This document shows positions 1 through 7,366 of a stretch of 13,958 nucleotides of DNA, piece by piece. The stretch spans positions 1 through 13,958 of the forward strand of contig JAITWB010000137.1 in the NCBI GenBank assembly GCA_031285525.1, written 5' to 3'. Both the position numbers and the translations under genes were made by a program. The number at the start of each line of letters is the position of its first letter. The stretch's first letter is position 1. This DNA is from Spirochaetaceae bacterium (GTDB taxonomy: Bacteria > Spirochaetota > Spirochaetia > Treponematales > Treponemataceae). The notes beneath the pieces are model-generated. The model was not told where the DNA came from. It worked only from the letters and a program-made list of their open reading frames with translations, and made no database searches.

Positions 1-318
1 CCCGAAGCAGTATCGTTCACCCATACCTATCTTATCTACACCGGAAGCTGTTACAGCATTCTGGCGCTGCTCTTCATATTCCGGTACACCCTGCAAGGCT
101 TGGGCAACAGCCTCTTTCCTACAATTGCAGGATTTATGGAATTGGCAGTGCGGATAGGCGCAGTGTTTTTCCTCGCTCCTTGGTTAGGCTACACCGGAAT
201 ATGTCTTTCAGAACCGCTTGCATGGCTGGGCTCATTCATTCCCCTTGCAATTGCGTTATTTTTTATTCTCAGAAAACTGCTTAGAACAGAGCAGTCTATT
301 GAAGGAGGAGTGATATGA
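1..318 (+). CDS. MATE-family multidrug/metabolite exporter, C-terminal part (5' end outside window)
   Basis: The frame is open from the first base and ends at TGA 316-318, giving about 105 residues of a longer protein. It is strongly hydrophobic, with three apparent membrane segments and short basic loops. The loop LQGLGNSLFPTIAGFMELA and the following segment PWLGYTGICLSEPLAWLGS resemble the last helices of MATE (NorM/DinF-like) cation-coupled exporters, in which a 'LQG.G....P...G..EL..R' stretch is typical. MATE proteins export drugs or cationic metabolites across the inner membrane using a Na+ or H+ gradient. The substrate cannot be read here. Its stop overlaps the start of the next gene (ATGA, 315-318), so it is probably the upstream member of an operon with the ROK regulator and the MFS permease. 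The family call is fairly firm; the N-terminal part is not visible. Confidence 0.8.
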   Translation, partial: PEAVSFTHTYLIYTGSCYSILALLFIFRYTLQGLGNSLFPTIAGFMELAVRIGAVFFLAPWLGYTGICLSEPLAWLGSFIPLAIALFFILRKLLRTEQSIEGGVI

Positions 319-1394
319 ACCAGGCCGGAAAGCCGAATACAATAAAGGTGATAAACCAAACCATTATCAGGAATATCTGTATGCGCAGAACCGCCTTGAC
401 CTGCGCCGAAATCTCCGCCGAAACAGGAATCAGTATTACCACGGTTCGAGCCATCATGAATGAAATGCTTGCCCGGGGAGAACTGGTAAGTCTGGGACTC
501 GCTGAATCCTCCGGCGGCAGAAGGTCGGAGCAGTTTATCATCAACGATGAGTGTTACGAAGGCATCTCTATCTGTGTCACCCAGAGACCTAATTCTATAC
601 ACACGACAGAAAAAGACATCCTTGTGTCTCGGGTAAACATTCATTCAGAAGTGTTGGAAACTCAAGTTATTTCTCTCAGAAGATATCAAGATCTCGCCGG
701 TACGATCAAAGAGATATTGAGCGACCGGATCACTGAAAAGACCCGGGCTATAGGAATTGGGGTTCCCGGAATTGTGTCTCCCGATGGATACATCCAAAAA
801 GTGCTGGAAACACTTTATACCGTTGATGTGCTTCCGGTATTAAAACAGCATTTTGATATGCCCATAATTGTCGAAAACGATTTGAGATCCTCTGCCCTTG
901 GCTTTTCCAGGCAGATACAAAAGGAACTGCATCCAGCCGAGCTGTACTCAGCTGAGCTGTACTCAGCTCCCTCCACTGTAGCCTTCATTAACTTTGAAGC
1001 TTCCTGCAATCAAATCAGCGCCGGATTTGTGGAGGGGAATAAAATCATCCACGGTATGGGAAACTATGCAGGAGAATTGTGGCTTATGCCCTATGACGAT
1101 AAACGCACTTTTTGTGAAGCCATATACAATGCTTCCAGTGAAAAGGAATGTATGAGAATTATCGCATTATTGCTATCAGTGATATGCTGTACCATAAATC
1201 CCCAGCACATCATGCTCTGCAGCGATGCAGACTTTTTTATAGACGGAGAAGCTATCGGGGAATATATTACCAAGCGGCTGCCTCCTCCCATGATACCCAA
1301 GCTATCGGTGGATTCGGATTTTAAAAAATATTTTATTGCAGGAATGGCTTCCCTGACAGCGGATGCGATATTTACCGAAGGCGAAGGAAAGTGA
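315..1394 (+). CDS. ROK-family transcriptional regulator (NagC/XylR type)
   Basis: 359 residues. The start is set by the ATGA overlap with the MATE gene and a strong AAGGAGGAG at 302-310. Residues about 14-60 form a winged helix-turn-helix (LTCAEISAETGISITTVRAI), as in ROK repressors. The rest is a degenerate ROK/actin-like sugar-kinase fold: IGIGVPGIVS (146-155), VENDLRSSALG (186-196, including the ND of the family) and GNYAGELW (249-256). The cysteine-rich zinc motif that normally follows (CxCGxxGC) is missing: this region reads MPYDDKRTFCEAIY. It is therefore likely a regulator only, not a kinase, with altered metal or ligand binding. ROK regulators usually bind a sugar or amino sugar and control transport genes. 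Lying between two transporter genes, it probably controls this operon; that is inference. A 15-base tandem duplication inside the gene duplicates residues AELYS. Confidence 0.82.
   Translation: MNQAGKPNTIKVINQTIIRNICMRRTALTCAEISAETGISITTVRAIMNEMLARGELVSLGLAESSGGRRSEQFIINDECYEGISICVTQRPNSIHTTEKDILVSRVNIHSEVLETQVISLRRYQDLAGTIKEILSDRITEKTRAIGIGVPGIVSPDGYIQKVLETLYTVDVLPVLKQHFDMPIIVENDLRSSALGFSRQIQKELHPAELYSAELYSAPSTVAFINFEASCNQISAGFVEGNKIIHGMGNYAGELWLMPYDDKRTFCEAIYNASSEKECMRIIALLLSVICCTINPQHIMLCSDADFFIDGEAIGEYITKRLPPPMIPKLSVDSDFKKYFIAGMASLTADAIFTEGEGK
939..968 (+). repeat. 15-bp perfect tandem duplication inside the ROK gene
   Basis: The unit GAGCTGTACTCAGCT occurs twice back to back (939-953 and 954-968). 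The length is a multiple of three, so the frame is kept and the protein gains a repeated ELYSA pentapeptide at about residues 209-218. It lies between the ROK VENDLRSSALG motif and the next strand, probably in a surface loop. It looks like a recent slippage event. Confidence 0.9.
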
Positions 1395-2653
1395 AAAACA
1401 AGTTTCAAATACAAATCGCTTTTGCTACCGCATTCAGCGTATTGACCGGCGGCGTTTTTTTAACGGGACTGGCATCGATGATGGGAGCGGGAGATACACT
1501 GCTGTCGTACATGATGGTTCTCATGAATGCCTGCGGAGCGGCGATCATATTCTTCGCGCCCTTTATGGAACGCTTCAAAAGCAGGAAAAAGGTTACCCTC
1601 TTTTTAACAGCCCTCTCAAAAACCGTTACCGTGTTAATCGTCCTCATCCCGATTACCGTGCCTCAACAGATGCAGGTATTTGTCTTCGTACCCCTCATCG
1701 TGATCGCCTTTTCCCTGCAAGCCCAAACACTGGTGTCTCTGAACAATTGGCTCATCCATTTTGTGGAGGAAGAAACCCGGGGACGCTACATAGCCCTTAG
1801 AATGACTGTACAGTTTATCGTCTCTGTGGCGCTTGCCATCATAGGCGGACGCTTCGTCGATGCCATGAAAGCCCAGGGCTATCTGTACATCGCCTTTGCC
1901 ATACTATTCGGTATTGCCTTTATTCTTGCGCTGTTTGAAATCATCACATTACTCAAAATCGACGACGTACAGGTCAGTCAAGATGTGACGAAAAAATATA
2001 CAGTAAAGGATTTATTCACGATACCCCTACAGAACAAAGCCTTTAGAGACTTCGTTATCTATATGTCGCTCTTTTACTTTTTGGTATATATTTCCGCCAG
2101 TTTTAACATCGTCTACATGCTTAAATACCTGGGATTGAGTTACACCGAAATCACCCTCATCGAACAGCTTTGCATGTCCCTGCCGATGATCTTTCTCTTC
2201 TTCCTCTGGGGAAAGCTGAGCGACAAGAAGGGACACGCATTCACTCTCTATGCCTGTCTCTGGTTTTTCGCATTTGAAGCGCTCTTTAAAATGCTGCCGT
2301 CCCAGGAAAACGCCCGTATCCTGCTGCCCATCTCCTTCTTCTTCGGAGCAATTGCCAATGCGGGCTTCAACGTTTCCATATTTAATAGAAGATACGAACT
2401 GATTCCGAATGAAGGCAGGATCATCCACGATAATTTTTTCTCCGCCGCCATAGGAATTACCCTGCTATTGGGACCCATAGCCGGGGGCAAACTAAAAGAT
2501 CTCATCGAGATGAGCGGAATCGTTGCAGGAATACCATTCGGCGAGTTCAGAGCCTTATACGGCGTATCCGTTGTCGGTATCATCCTGTTGCAGTTATTCA
2601 ATCTGCGTAATATTCGACATCTGCCGTCCGTGGGTAAAAAAGAGATGCTTTAA
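1391..2653 (+). CDS. MFS permease (major facilitator superfamily)
   Basis: 420 residues starting with GTG at 1391, which overlaps the TGA stop of the ROK gene (GTGA, 1391-1394); GAAGG at 1377-1381 is a plausible ribosome site. The sequence has about twelve hydrophobic segments in two halves. The loop after the second segment (APFMERFKSRKKV, residues 56-68) and its counterpart in the second half (LWGKLSDKKGHAF) match the MFS loop motif G/A-x-x-x-D/E-R-x-x-R/K. A further basic loop, EEETRGRYIALR (126-137), is also typical. It should be a 12-helix inner-membrane secondary transporter. Substrate and direction are unknown; the ROK neighbour hints at sugars or sugar derivatives, and the MATE neighbour at efflux. 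The 3' end overlaps by 60 bases the 3' end of the opposing substrate-binding-protein gene. Confidence 0.85.
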   Translation: MKNKFQIQIAFATAFSVLTGGVFLTGLASMMGAGDTLLSYMMVLMNACGAAIIFFAPFMERFKSRKKVTLFLTALSKTVTVLIVLIPITVPQQMQVFVFVPLIVIAFSLQAQTLVSLNNWLIHFVEEETRGRYIALRMTVQFIVSVALAIIGGRFVDAMKAQGYLYIAFAILFGIAFILALFEIITLLKIDDVQVSQDVTKKYTVKDLFTIPLQNKAFRDFVIYMSLFYFLVYISASFNIVYMLKYLGLSYTEITLIEQLCMSLPMIFLFFLWGKLSDKKGHAFTLYACLWFFAFEALFKMLPSQENARILLPISFFFGAIANAGFNVSIFNRRYELIPNEGRIIHDNFFSAAIGITLLLGPIAGGKLKDLIEMSGIVAGIPFGEFRALYGVSVVGIILLQLFNLRNIRHLPSVGKKEML

Positions 2654-4225
2654 GGGATGAATATCGAGGGCATTTTCGTACCAGCCGCCGATCTCAAGGA
2701 GCTCGATAACGTTTACCGACACCGTGTGAGAGAGGGGCAGTACGATGCCTGAATCGAGGAGCAGCTGTTCCGCTTCCGCAAGCTTTTTGTACCGCTTCGA
2801 CGGGTCAGTGAGCTTTGCCGCCTCTGCGAGGAGCTTCTCGTAGTCGTCGTTTTTCCAGCCCGTTTCGTTGAGCGAGGAGCTTCCCCGAAACAGTTCGAGG
2901 AAGGCTAAAGGGTCTGCGAAATCCCCGATCCAAATGTAGAGGAATATATCTGCATCGGCGGTTTTTATCGCATCCTGATACAGCGCAGAATCGGTGCTCA
3001 CCGCTTCGACTATAATGCCCAGATCGCTCCATGCTGCCGTAAGGAGCTCCAACTGTTTCGAATAGCTGTCATAGCTGGGAATATTGATAACCAGCTTTGG
3101 CCGTGCCTTTCCCGAATTCTCCCCTGTGGGAATCCCATACCCCGCTTTTTCCAGCAGCCTGAGGGCTTCATCCATGTCCTGTTCTGCCAGACCCTTGACT
3201 CGGGGATAACCGTTGAGGGGGAAAATCATCGTTTCTGCCGGGATGATATATGCTTCCCGCAGAGTCTCCCAGGGAACAGCCTTTACGAGGGCATTGCGGA
3301 GGTCCGGATTATTCCAGGGACTGGTATCATCGATACGGAAAAACAAGTACTCCGTGGCGAACAGCGGCGCAACGTGAATCGTATCAGGCGCAAGTATACG
3401 CTGGTAATCTATGGTGTCGCAGAGCCAGTGAGCAGTGCCGATATTATACATATAGGTAGCGTGCTGTAAGTCCTGGGTAATCAGGAACTTAATAGAAGGA
3501 AGCGCTGTGTTTGCAGCATCCCAGTACTGTTCATTCTTTGTCAGTATGATTTCATCGGCAGTTCTGGACGCAATCGTAAAGGGACCGCTCCAGACATCCT
3601 GCTTTGGTGAAACTGCGGAAAAGGCATGGTGGCAGAGTATCTTGGAAAAGTGCTCCGCAGGGGAGTTGAGGGTGACCTCAAGAGTTCTGGTGTCTCTCGC
3701 CCGAATCATGACTTTCTCAGCGGCCGCATTTCCTGTCCGATACGCTTCGGCTCCGGAGATGCAGTCAAGCAGGGAGGCATAAGGCGCCTTCTTGTCCGGG
3801 GAGAGAAGGGTCATCCAGGAATCCCTGACAGTTTCGGCGGTTATGGCGTCGCCGTTACTGAATTTGGTACCCTCCCTGATGGTGAACGTCCATACCAGCT
3901 TATCCTCCGAAACGTGGTACGTTTCGGCAATAGCGGGAAGCGGCTCAAGCGTTTGGGGATCATAGGAGAAGAGCCCCTCGGAGAGACCGGTAAGCAGCTG
4001 CGCCTCAGAAGCATAAGTTGCTGTATGGGGATTCAGGTCGAAGTTCTGTACCGAATCGACTATAACGAATTCCTTCTGCAACGTGGGGCTAAAGCCCGAG
4101 CCAGAGGAATCGTTTTCTAGGGAACTTGTTCCACGGGAACTGCTCCCTTGGGAACAAAGTCCCCACTGAAAAAACACCAATACTATTGCCGTCAGGAGTA
4201 CCTGTCTTTTCTGTATATATATCAT
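2594..4225 (-). CDS. ABC transporter substrate-binding protein, family 5 (oligopeptide/dipeptide type), exported
   Basis: 543 residues. The N-terminus has a basic start (MIYIQKRQ), a hydrophobic stretch and WGLC (Cys24), then a Ser/Gly-rich tether. This looks like a lipoprotein signal with a relaxed, spirochaete-style lipobox; Leu before the Cys is unusual, so plain signal-peptidase processing is possible. NGDAITAETVRDSW (124-137) is the family 5 signature region, and LNPHTATYASEAQLLTGLSE (64-83) fits the start of the mature fold. Family 5 proteins capture peptides, nickel or other small molecules at the outer face of the inner membrane for an ABC importer. No permease or ATPase genes are adjacent, so it must use components encoded elsewhere. 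Its start overlaps the stop of the upstream 468-residue gene by ATGA (4222-4225), suggesting coupling. The last 20 codons lie over the end of the convergent MFS gene. Confidence 0.88.
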   Translation of the reverse strand: MIYIQKRQVLLTAIVLVFFQWGLCSQGSSSRGTSSLENDSSGSGFSPTLQKEFVIVDSVQNFDLNPHTATYASEAQLLTGLSEGLFSYDPQTLEPLPAIAETYHVSEDKLVWTFTIREGTKFSNGDAITAETVRDSWMTLLSPDKKAPYASLLDCISGAEAYRTGNAAAEKVMIRARDTRTLEVTLNSPAEHFSKILCHHAFSAVSPKQDVWSGPFTIASRTADEIILTKNEQYWDAANTALPSIKFLITQDLQHATYMYNIGTAHWLCDTIDYQRILAPDTIHVAPLFATEYLFFRIDDTSPWNNPDLRNALVKAVPWETLREAYIIPAETMIFPLNGYPRVKGLAEQDMDEALRLLEKAGYGIPTGENSGKARPKLVINIPSYDSYSKQLELLTAAWSDLGIIVEAVSTDSALYQDAIKTADADIFLYIWIGDFADPLAFLELFRGSSSLNETGWKNDDYEKLLAEAAKLTDPSKRYKKLAEAEQLLLDSGIVLPLSHTVSVNVIELLEIGGWYENALDIHPLKHLFFTHGRQMSNITQIE

Positions 4226-5628
4226 TTGAGTCCCATCCGTGCCAACTGTTCCTGTTCCTCTTTGGTAGACAGATATTCCGCCCTATACTGGTTCGCCTTA
4301 ACCAGGGCGCTTTTTATAGCTCCCAGTTCAACCTTCAATCCCTTGATACGGGAACGGTTTCCCGGAAGCGCCGAGGTCTTGAAAAAATCATCCAGAGCAT
4401 TGAGGGTGGTCAAAAGCCCCTGATTCTCGCTCTGTTGTTTGATGAGGAAATCCAGCACATACGCCTCGGTCTGGGCTTCCAGCTTCTGATACCCTTGGGA
4501 TTTCTTTATGGACACCGCATTATACACCCGCACCCGCTTAGTCAATCCGCTGACCAGTTCACTGTAATTAACGCTCTTGTTTTTTTGGAGTTGGGTTATG
4601 GGATCTGTTACCATAATGGTATATTCCAGCTCCTTTTCTTCTATATTAAATGCCTTTCGGAGGAGCATCTTCAGTCTGTGCATAAACCCATTGTGCTGGC
4701 TATTGATCACATTCTTGTTTTCTTCCAGCTTGGGCAGTATCTGCTCATACTGAGGGGCGGTACTCGCTATGGTACGCACTCCGTCCAGGAGAAGCTCCTT
4801 GAGGTCAATCTGCTGTTCCTTTTCTTCTTTTTTCCCATCTGAGACAGCAATCTTTTCGATCAGCTTGGTACGCAGGGCATCTTTATTAACCCCGAATTCC
4901 TCCTGAATAAGTTCCTCGATGAGCTCGGGATAAAAACTTTTCTTGCCCATGGCGGTAGGAAGTATCTTCCGTATCTGCTGCATGGCAGCGGCAGGACTTT
5001 CCGCAGCCTTTGCCCTGTCGAAAGCGGGAACGGAGAGTACCTTATTCCGTATCTCGATCTTGTAACATTCCTTCTGGAAATCGGTGAGCCTTTTGAGTAT
5101 TTCCGTAATACTTTCGAGACTTTTCCGTATTCGGGAGAGACTGTCGTTGATCATACTCACCGAGAGGGCATCGTTCCCCTGTAAAACCGATTGGAGTATC
5201 TCCGCAAGCCCTCGGGTATTCGGTTTGTCCGAAGTCACACTGACATTGTTCCAGTTAAAGCTATTGTTCAGGGCAATCAGTCTTTTTATTCGTTCCAGCG
5301 GAAGTCCGTCTACGGAGAATTTATAGTAACTGTACAGAAAATCGAGGGATAACTCATAATCCGAAAGCCGGGTTCCAATGACCACCGTGCGGTCGTTTTC
5401 GGCATAAATCTCATCCGAGGGGATCTGAATGTCGGATATTTTCTTTTCATGCTTATACGGATCTTCATCGATAAGCTTTTTCTTCAAGAAAATATTGAGA
5501 ATACGGGAAACGGAATCCTGAAAGCCCTTGTAATCGTCCCGAAGCTTGGGCAATTCCGATGTGTCATACCAGCTTTTACGCTCTTCAGCGGCCTGAAGCA
5601 GGGCGGCCGAAAATTCTTTATCATCCAT
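4222..5628 (-). CDS. Conserved-looking soluble protein of unknown function
   Basis: I do not recognise a family. I chose the ATG at 5628 (MDDKEFSAAL, 468 residues) because GAGGA lies six bases upstream (5635-5639); an in-frame ATG at 5655 would add nine residues but has no such site. There is no signal peptide or membrane segment, so it should be cytoplasmic. The protein is rich in charged and helical segments: a leading helix (LLQAAEERKSWYD), long amphipathic stretches in the middle (SLSRIRKSLESITEILKRL) and a Lys/Glu-rich C-terminus (AEYLSTKEEQEQLARMG), consistent with helical bundles or a short coiled coil. Codon use looks like the neighbouring core genes. It is translationally coupled to the peptide-type binding protein (ATGA overlap), so the two probably act in one process, but the sequence gives no catalytic motif and I assign no function. 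Confidence 0.85.
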   Translation of the reverse strand: MDDKEFSAALLQAAEERKSWYDTSELPKLRDDYKGFQDSVSRILNIFLKKKLIDEDPYKHEKKISDIQIPSDEIYAENDRTVVIGTRLSDYELSLDFLYSYYKFSVDGLPLERIKRLIALNNSFNWNNVSVTSDKPNTRGLAEILQSVLQGNDALSVSMINDSLSRIRKSLESITEILKRLTDFQKECYKIEIRNKVLSVPAFDRAKAAESPAAAMQQIRKILPTAMGKKSFYPELIEELIQEEFGVNKDALRTKLIEKIAVSDGKKEEKEQQIDLKELLLDGVRTIASTAPQYEQILPKLEENKNVINSQHNGFMHRLKMLLRKAFNIEEKELEYTIMVTDPITQLQKNKSVNYSELVSGLTKRVRVYNAVSIKKSQGYQKLEAQTEAYVLDFLIKQQSENQGLLTTLNALDDFFKTSALPGNRSRIKGLKVELGAIKSALVKANQYRAEYLSTKEEQEQLARMGLK

Positions 5629-5696
5629 TGGACATCCTCGCTTCATTCTCGGCACAAAGCTTGTTATAGTTTAGTGAATCTCTGTATAGGTTGAAT

Positions 5697-5725
5697 TGAA
5701 TACTCACAAAAACATCATAAGTCAA
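5697..5725 (-). promoter_or_regulatory. Possible sigma-70 promoter for the 5628-2594 operon
   Basis: Reading the - strand, TTGACT (5725-5720) is followed after 17 bases by TATTCA (5702-5697), a reasonable -35/-10 pair. Transcription would start near 5690, leaving a leader of roughly 60 bases before the ATG at 5628. The motif overlaps the last codons of the gene remnant upstream. A match of this quality can arise by chance. Confidence 0.35.
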
Positions 5726-5973
5726 TATTACCATTTCCGTCATTATGGATATAGCCTCTATCCTTCGCTCCTGTCACTACTATCTCTAACTCCTCATCCT
5801 TTACAGATCCACTCCTTAGTACCGTCCCGTTGATGTCCTTCAGTTTTACTCCCACTTCCCTCAACACCAAATACTCTCCTGTATTCGGTACCCACCTCTC
5901 CTATCGTACTATCCTGCTCGCTCATCTGATTTATACTTACCTCTATCTGCGCAGGATTCGGATCCAGTATATT
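5715..5973 (-). pseudogene. Frameshifted 3' remnant of an unidentified gene
   Basis: Read on the - strand, one frame is open after a TGA at 5976-5974 and gives coding-like sequence (LDPNPAQIEVSINQMSEQDS). At about 5911-5905 the sensible reading moves to the next frame (RWVPNTGEYLVLREVGVKLK, then ending HNDGNGNIDL) and stops at TGA 5717-5715. One extra base in the run ATAGGAGAGG near 5911-5902 would explain it: without it the two halves join into about 85 continuous residues. No start codon with a ribosome site is evident, and the piece is cut off upstream near the terminator at 6004-6046. I read it as the C-terminal scrap of a once longer gene. The parent family is not recognised; the final DGNGNIDL resembles a calcium-loop-like ending but is too short to call. 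A real programmed frameshift is less likely given the missing 5' end. Confidence 0.45.
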
Positions 5974-6003
5974 TCACACTGGTATTTCGTAATTTTGCTT
6001 CTC

Positions 6004-6046
6004 AAAAAAGACGGGATCACTTCTATAAAAGCATCCCGTCTTTTTT
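6004..6046 (-). terminator. Rho-independent terminator, potentially bidirectional
   Basis: A perfect 14-base inverted repeat (AAAAAAGACGGGAT at 6004-6017, ATCCCGTCTTTTTT at 6033-6046) with a 15-base loop. The stem contains GACGGGAT and is flanked by A/T runs of six on both sides, so it can work in either direction. It lies about 40 bases past the stop of the SH3-type gene (6086) and should end that transcript, isolating the gene remnant beyond it. Confidence 0.85.
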
Positions 6047-6085
6047 GTTCAATTTACTCCATCAGTACCGTTTACTTCCCTTATC

Positions 6086-7366
6086 TCACCACTGGTCATA
6101 ATAGATACTACTTCCTTTAATCCACCCAACACGTCCATCTATCTTTTCTATCAACACCCATCCATCTTCACTCTCTTCCTTTATCCACACATACTCATTT
6201 TCATAATTATATCCATTGTTTCCACTTGCTTCTGTCTTCTCTAGCCTTAACGGTATATAGTTCTCCTTTATCCGTCCTATCTTCCGTTCTGGGATACCTA
6301 TTTCTTCCCACCAGTCATTTACCAACCGTTTCAACTGATATTCTTCTTTCTCAGTATCTGCATCCCAGTAATATACATCCCCATTTGGATGGACTGCCCA
6401 CGGATACATCCCTACGACTTCCACTCTTCCCTCATAATCTCTCCGAGGTGGATCCCATGTACCTTCTGGATATTCCCGTATTACTACCTTTCCTGTCCAT
6501 GTATCCTCTATCGCTATCACAGTCTTTACTTTGGTACTACTATCAGGAAACTGACGCAATAGTTTATCCGTTTTCAGTATCCGATAATAATTCAGTCCCT
6601 TTCCATCTGTTCCTATATACCAGAAGTTTGATGGATTCTTTAACTCTTTATATTCTCCTTCTGGGAATATTATTTCCTTCTTCCAATAGTTCAAAGCACG
6701 AGATATCATATAAAAATCTCCAAACATTGAACGTCCATTAGATTTATGATATCCCACTTTTTCTGCATTTCCCTCTGCCAACCACTGTTTCGTTTCTTCT
6801 ATCCCTCGATACTGTGTCTGACCTTCCCCTAATAACTCCCAACTTACTAGATCTCCATTGGAAGTTTCCCAGAAAAATATATTACCTGTTATATATGGAG
6901 GGGTACTTCCACTCAACACATCTCGTCCTGTTAATCCTTTCCGTGTTCCAAATATATAGGCAGGAGTAGTTAATGATATTCTTTCATCATATACTCTTAT
7001 CCAGCCTTCACTACCACCACGTGTTCCAAAATAGAAATACCTCCCAATAACACCATCTGTAGATGTTCCTTGAAACATACTTTCTATAGAAATTTGTTCC
7101 TCCATCTCACTATCATAGACTCTCCATAAAGGAACTTCATCAGCAGAATATTTCCTTATATCGCCTCCTACATCTTTCAAAAAGAAATTACCATTAGATG
7201 TAATCCTAAAAATTGCAATACCAGGAGCTCCTCCTTCATTTCTATCCCATTCTGTATAATATTGGATAGGTTCTCCAAAGGGAAGTACCTTTGCAATACT
7301 TATCTGCTGTCCATAAACACAAACCCGTATTACCATCAATAATATCAATAATATCTTTGCTTTCAT
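6086..7366 (-). CDS. Secreted protein with C-terminal bacterial SH3-like domain, unknown function
   Basis: 426 residues with a clear signal peptide (MKAKILLILLMVIRVCVYG, cleavage around residue 19-20) and no further membrane segment, so it is exported. The middle (about 25-360) is rich in Trp, Tyr, Gly and Asp with recurring short beta-strand-like pieces (GIAIFRITSNGNFFLKD, YFYFGTRGGSEGWIRVYD, WAVHPNGDVYYWD), suggesting a beta-rich, possibly propeller-like fold. The last 45 residues (NEYVWIKEESEDGWVLIEKI, then GRVGWIKGSS) look like a bacterial SH3 domain, a fold often used to bind cell-wall peptides. The start overlaps the stop of the NlpC/P60-like gene (ATGA, 7363-7366), so they are co-translated. 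The gene is AT-rich (a spot count at 6601-6660 gave about 32% GC), unlike the flanking core genes, suggesting acquisition. It could be a wall-binding partner or an immunity-like companion of the upstream gene; neither is shown. Confidence 0.85.
   Translation of the reverse strand: MKAKILLILLMVIRVCVYGQQISIAKVLPFGEPIQYYTEWDRNEGGAPGIAIFRITSNGNFFLKDVGGDIRKYSADEVPLWRVYDSEMEEQISIESMFQGTSTDGVIGRYFYFGTRGGSEGWIRVYDERISLTTPAYIFGTRKGLTGRDVLSGSTPPYITGNIFFWETSNGDLVSWELLGEGQTQYRGIEETKQWLAEGNAEKVGYHKSNGRSMFGDFYMISRALNYWKKEIIFPEGEYKELKNPSNFWYIGTDGKGLNYYRILKTDKLLRQFPDSSTKVKTVIAIEDTWTGKVVIREYPEGTWDPPRRDYEGRVEVVGMYPWAVHPNGDVYYWDADTEKEEYQLKRLVNDWWEEIGIPERKIGRIKENYIPLRLEKTEASGNNGYNYENEYVWIKEESEDGWVLIEKIDGRVGWIKGSSIYYDQW

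Noticed and set aside
4121..4160. Cluster of GGGAAC/GTTCC inverted repeats near the binding-protein start
   Set aside because: They fall in the codons of the Ser/Gly-rich tether after the lipobox, so repetition of Ser codons explains them better than an operator, although a weak mRNA hairpin cannot be excluded.
4126..4842. 238-residue + strand open frame ending in a Phe-rich run
   Set aside because: It spans the junction of two well-supported - strand genes and its composition is that of reversed coding sequence.
5830..6120. 96-residue hydrophobic + strand frame across the remnant and terminator
   Set aside because: It runs through the terminator hairpin and has no ribosome site; the opposite strand gives better protein-like sequence.
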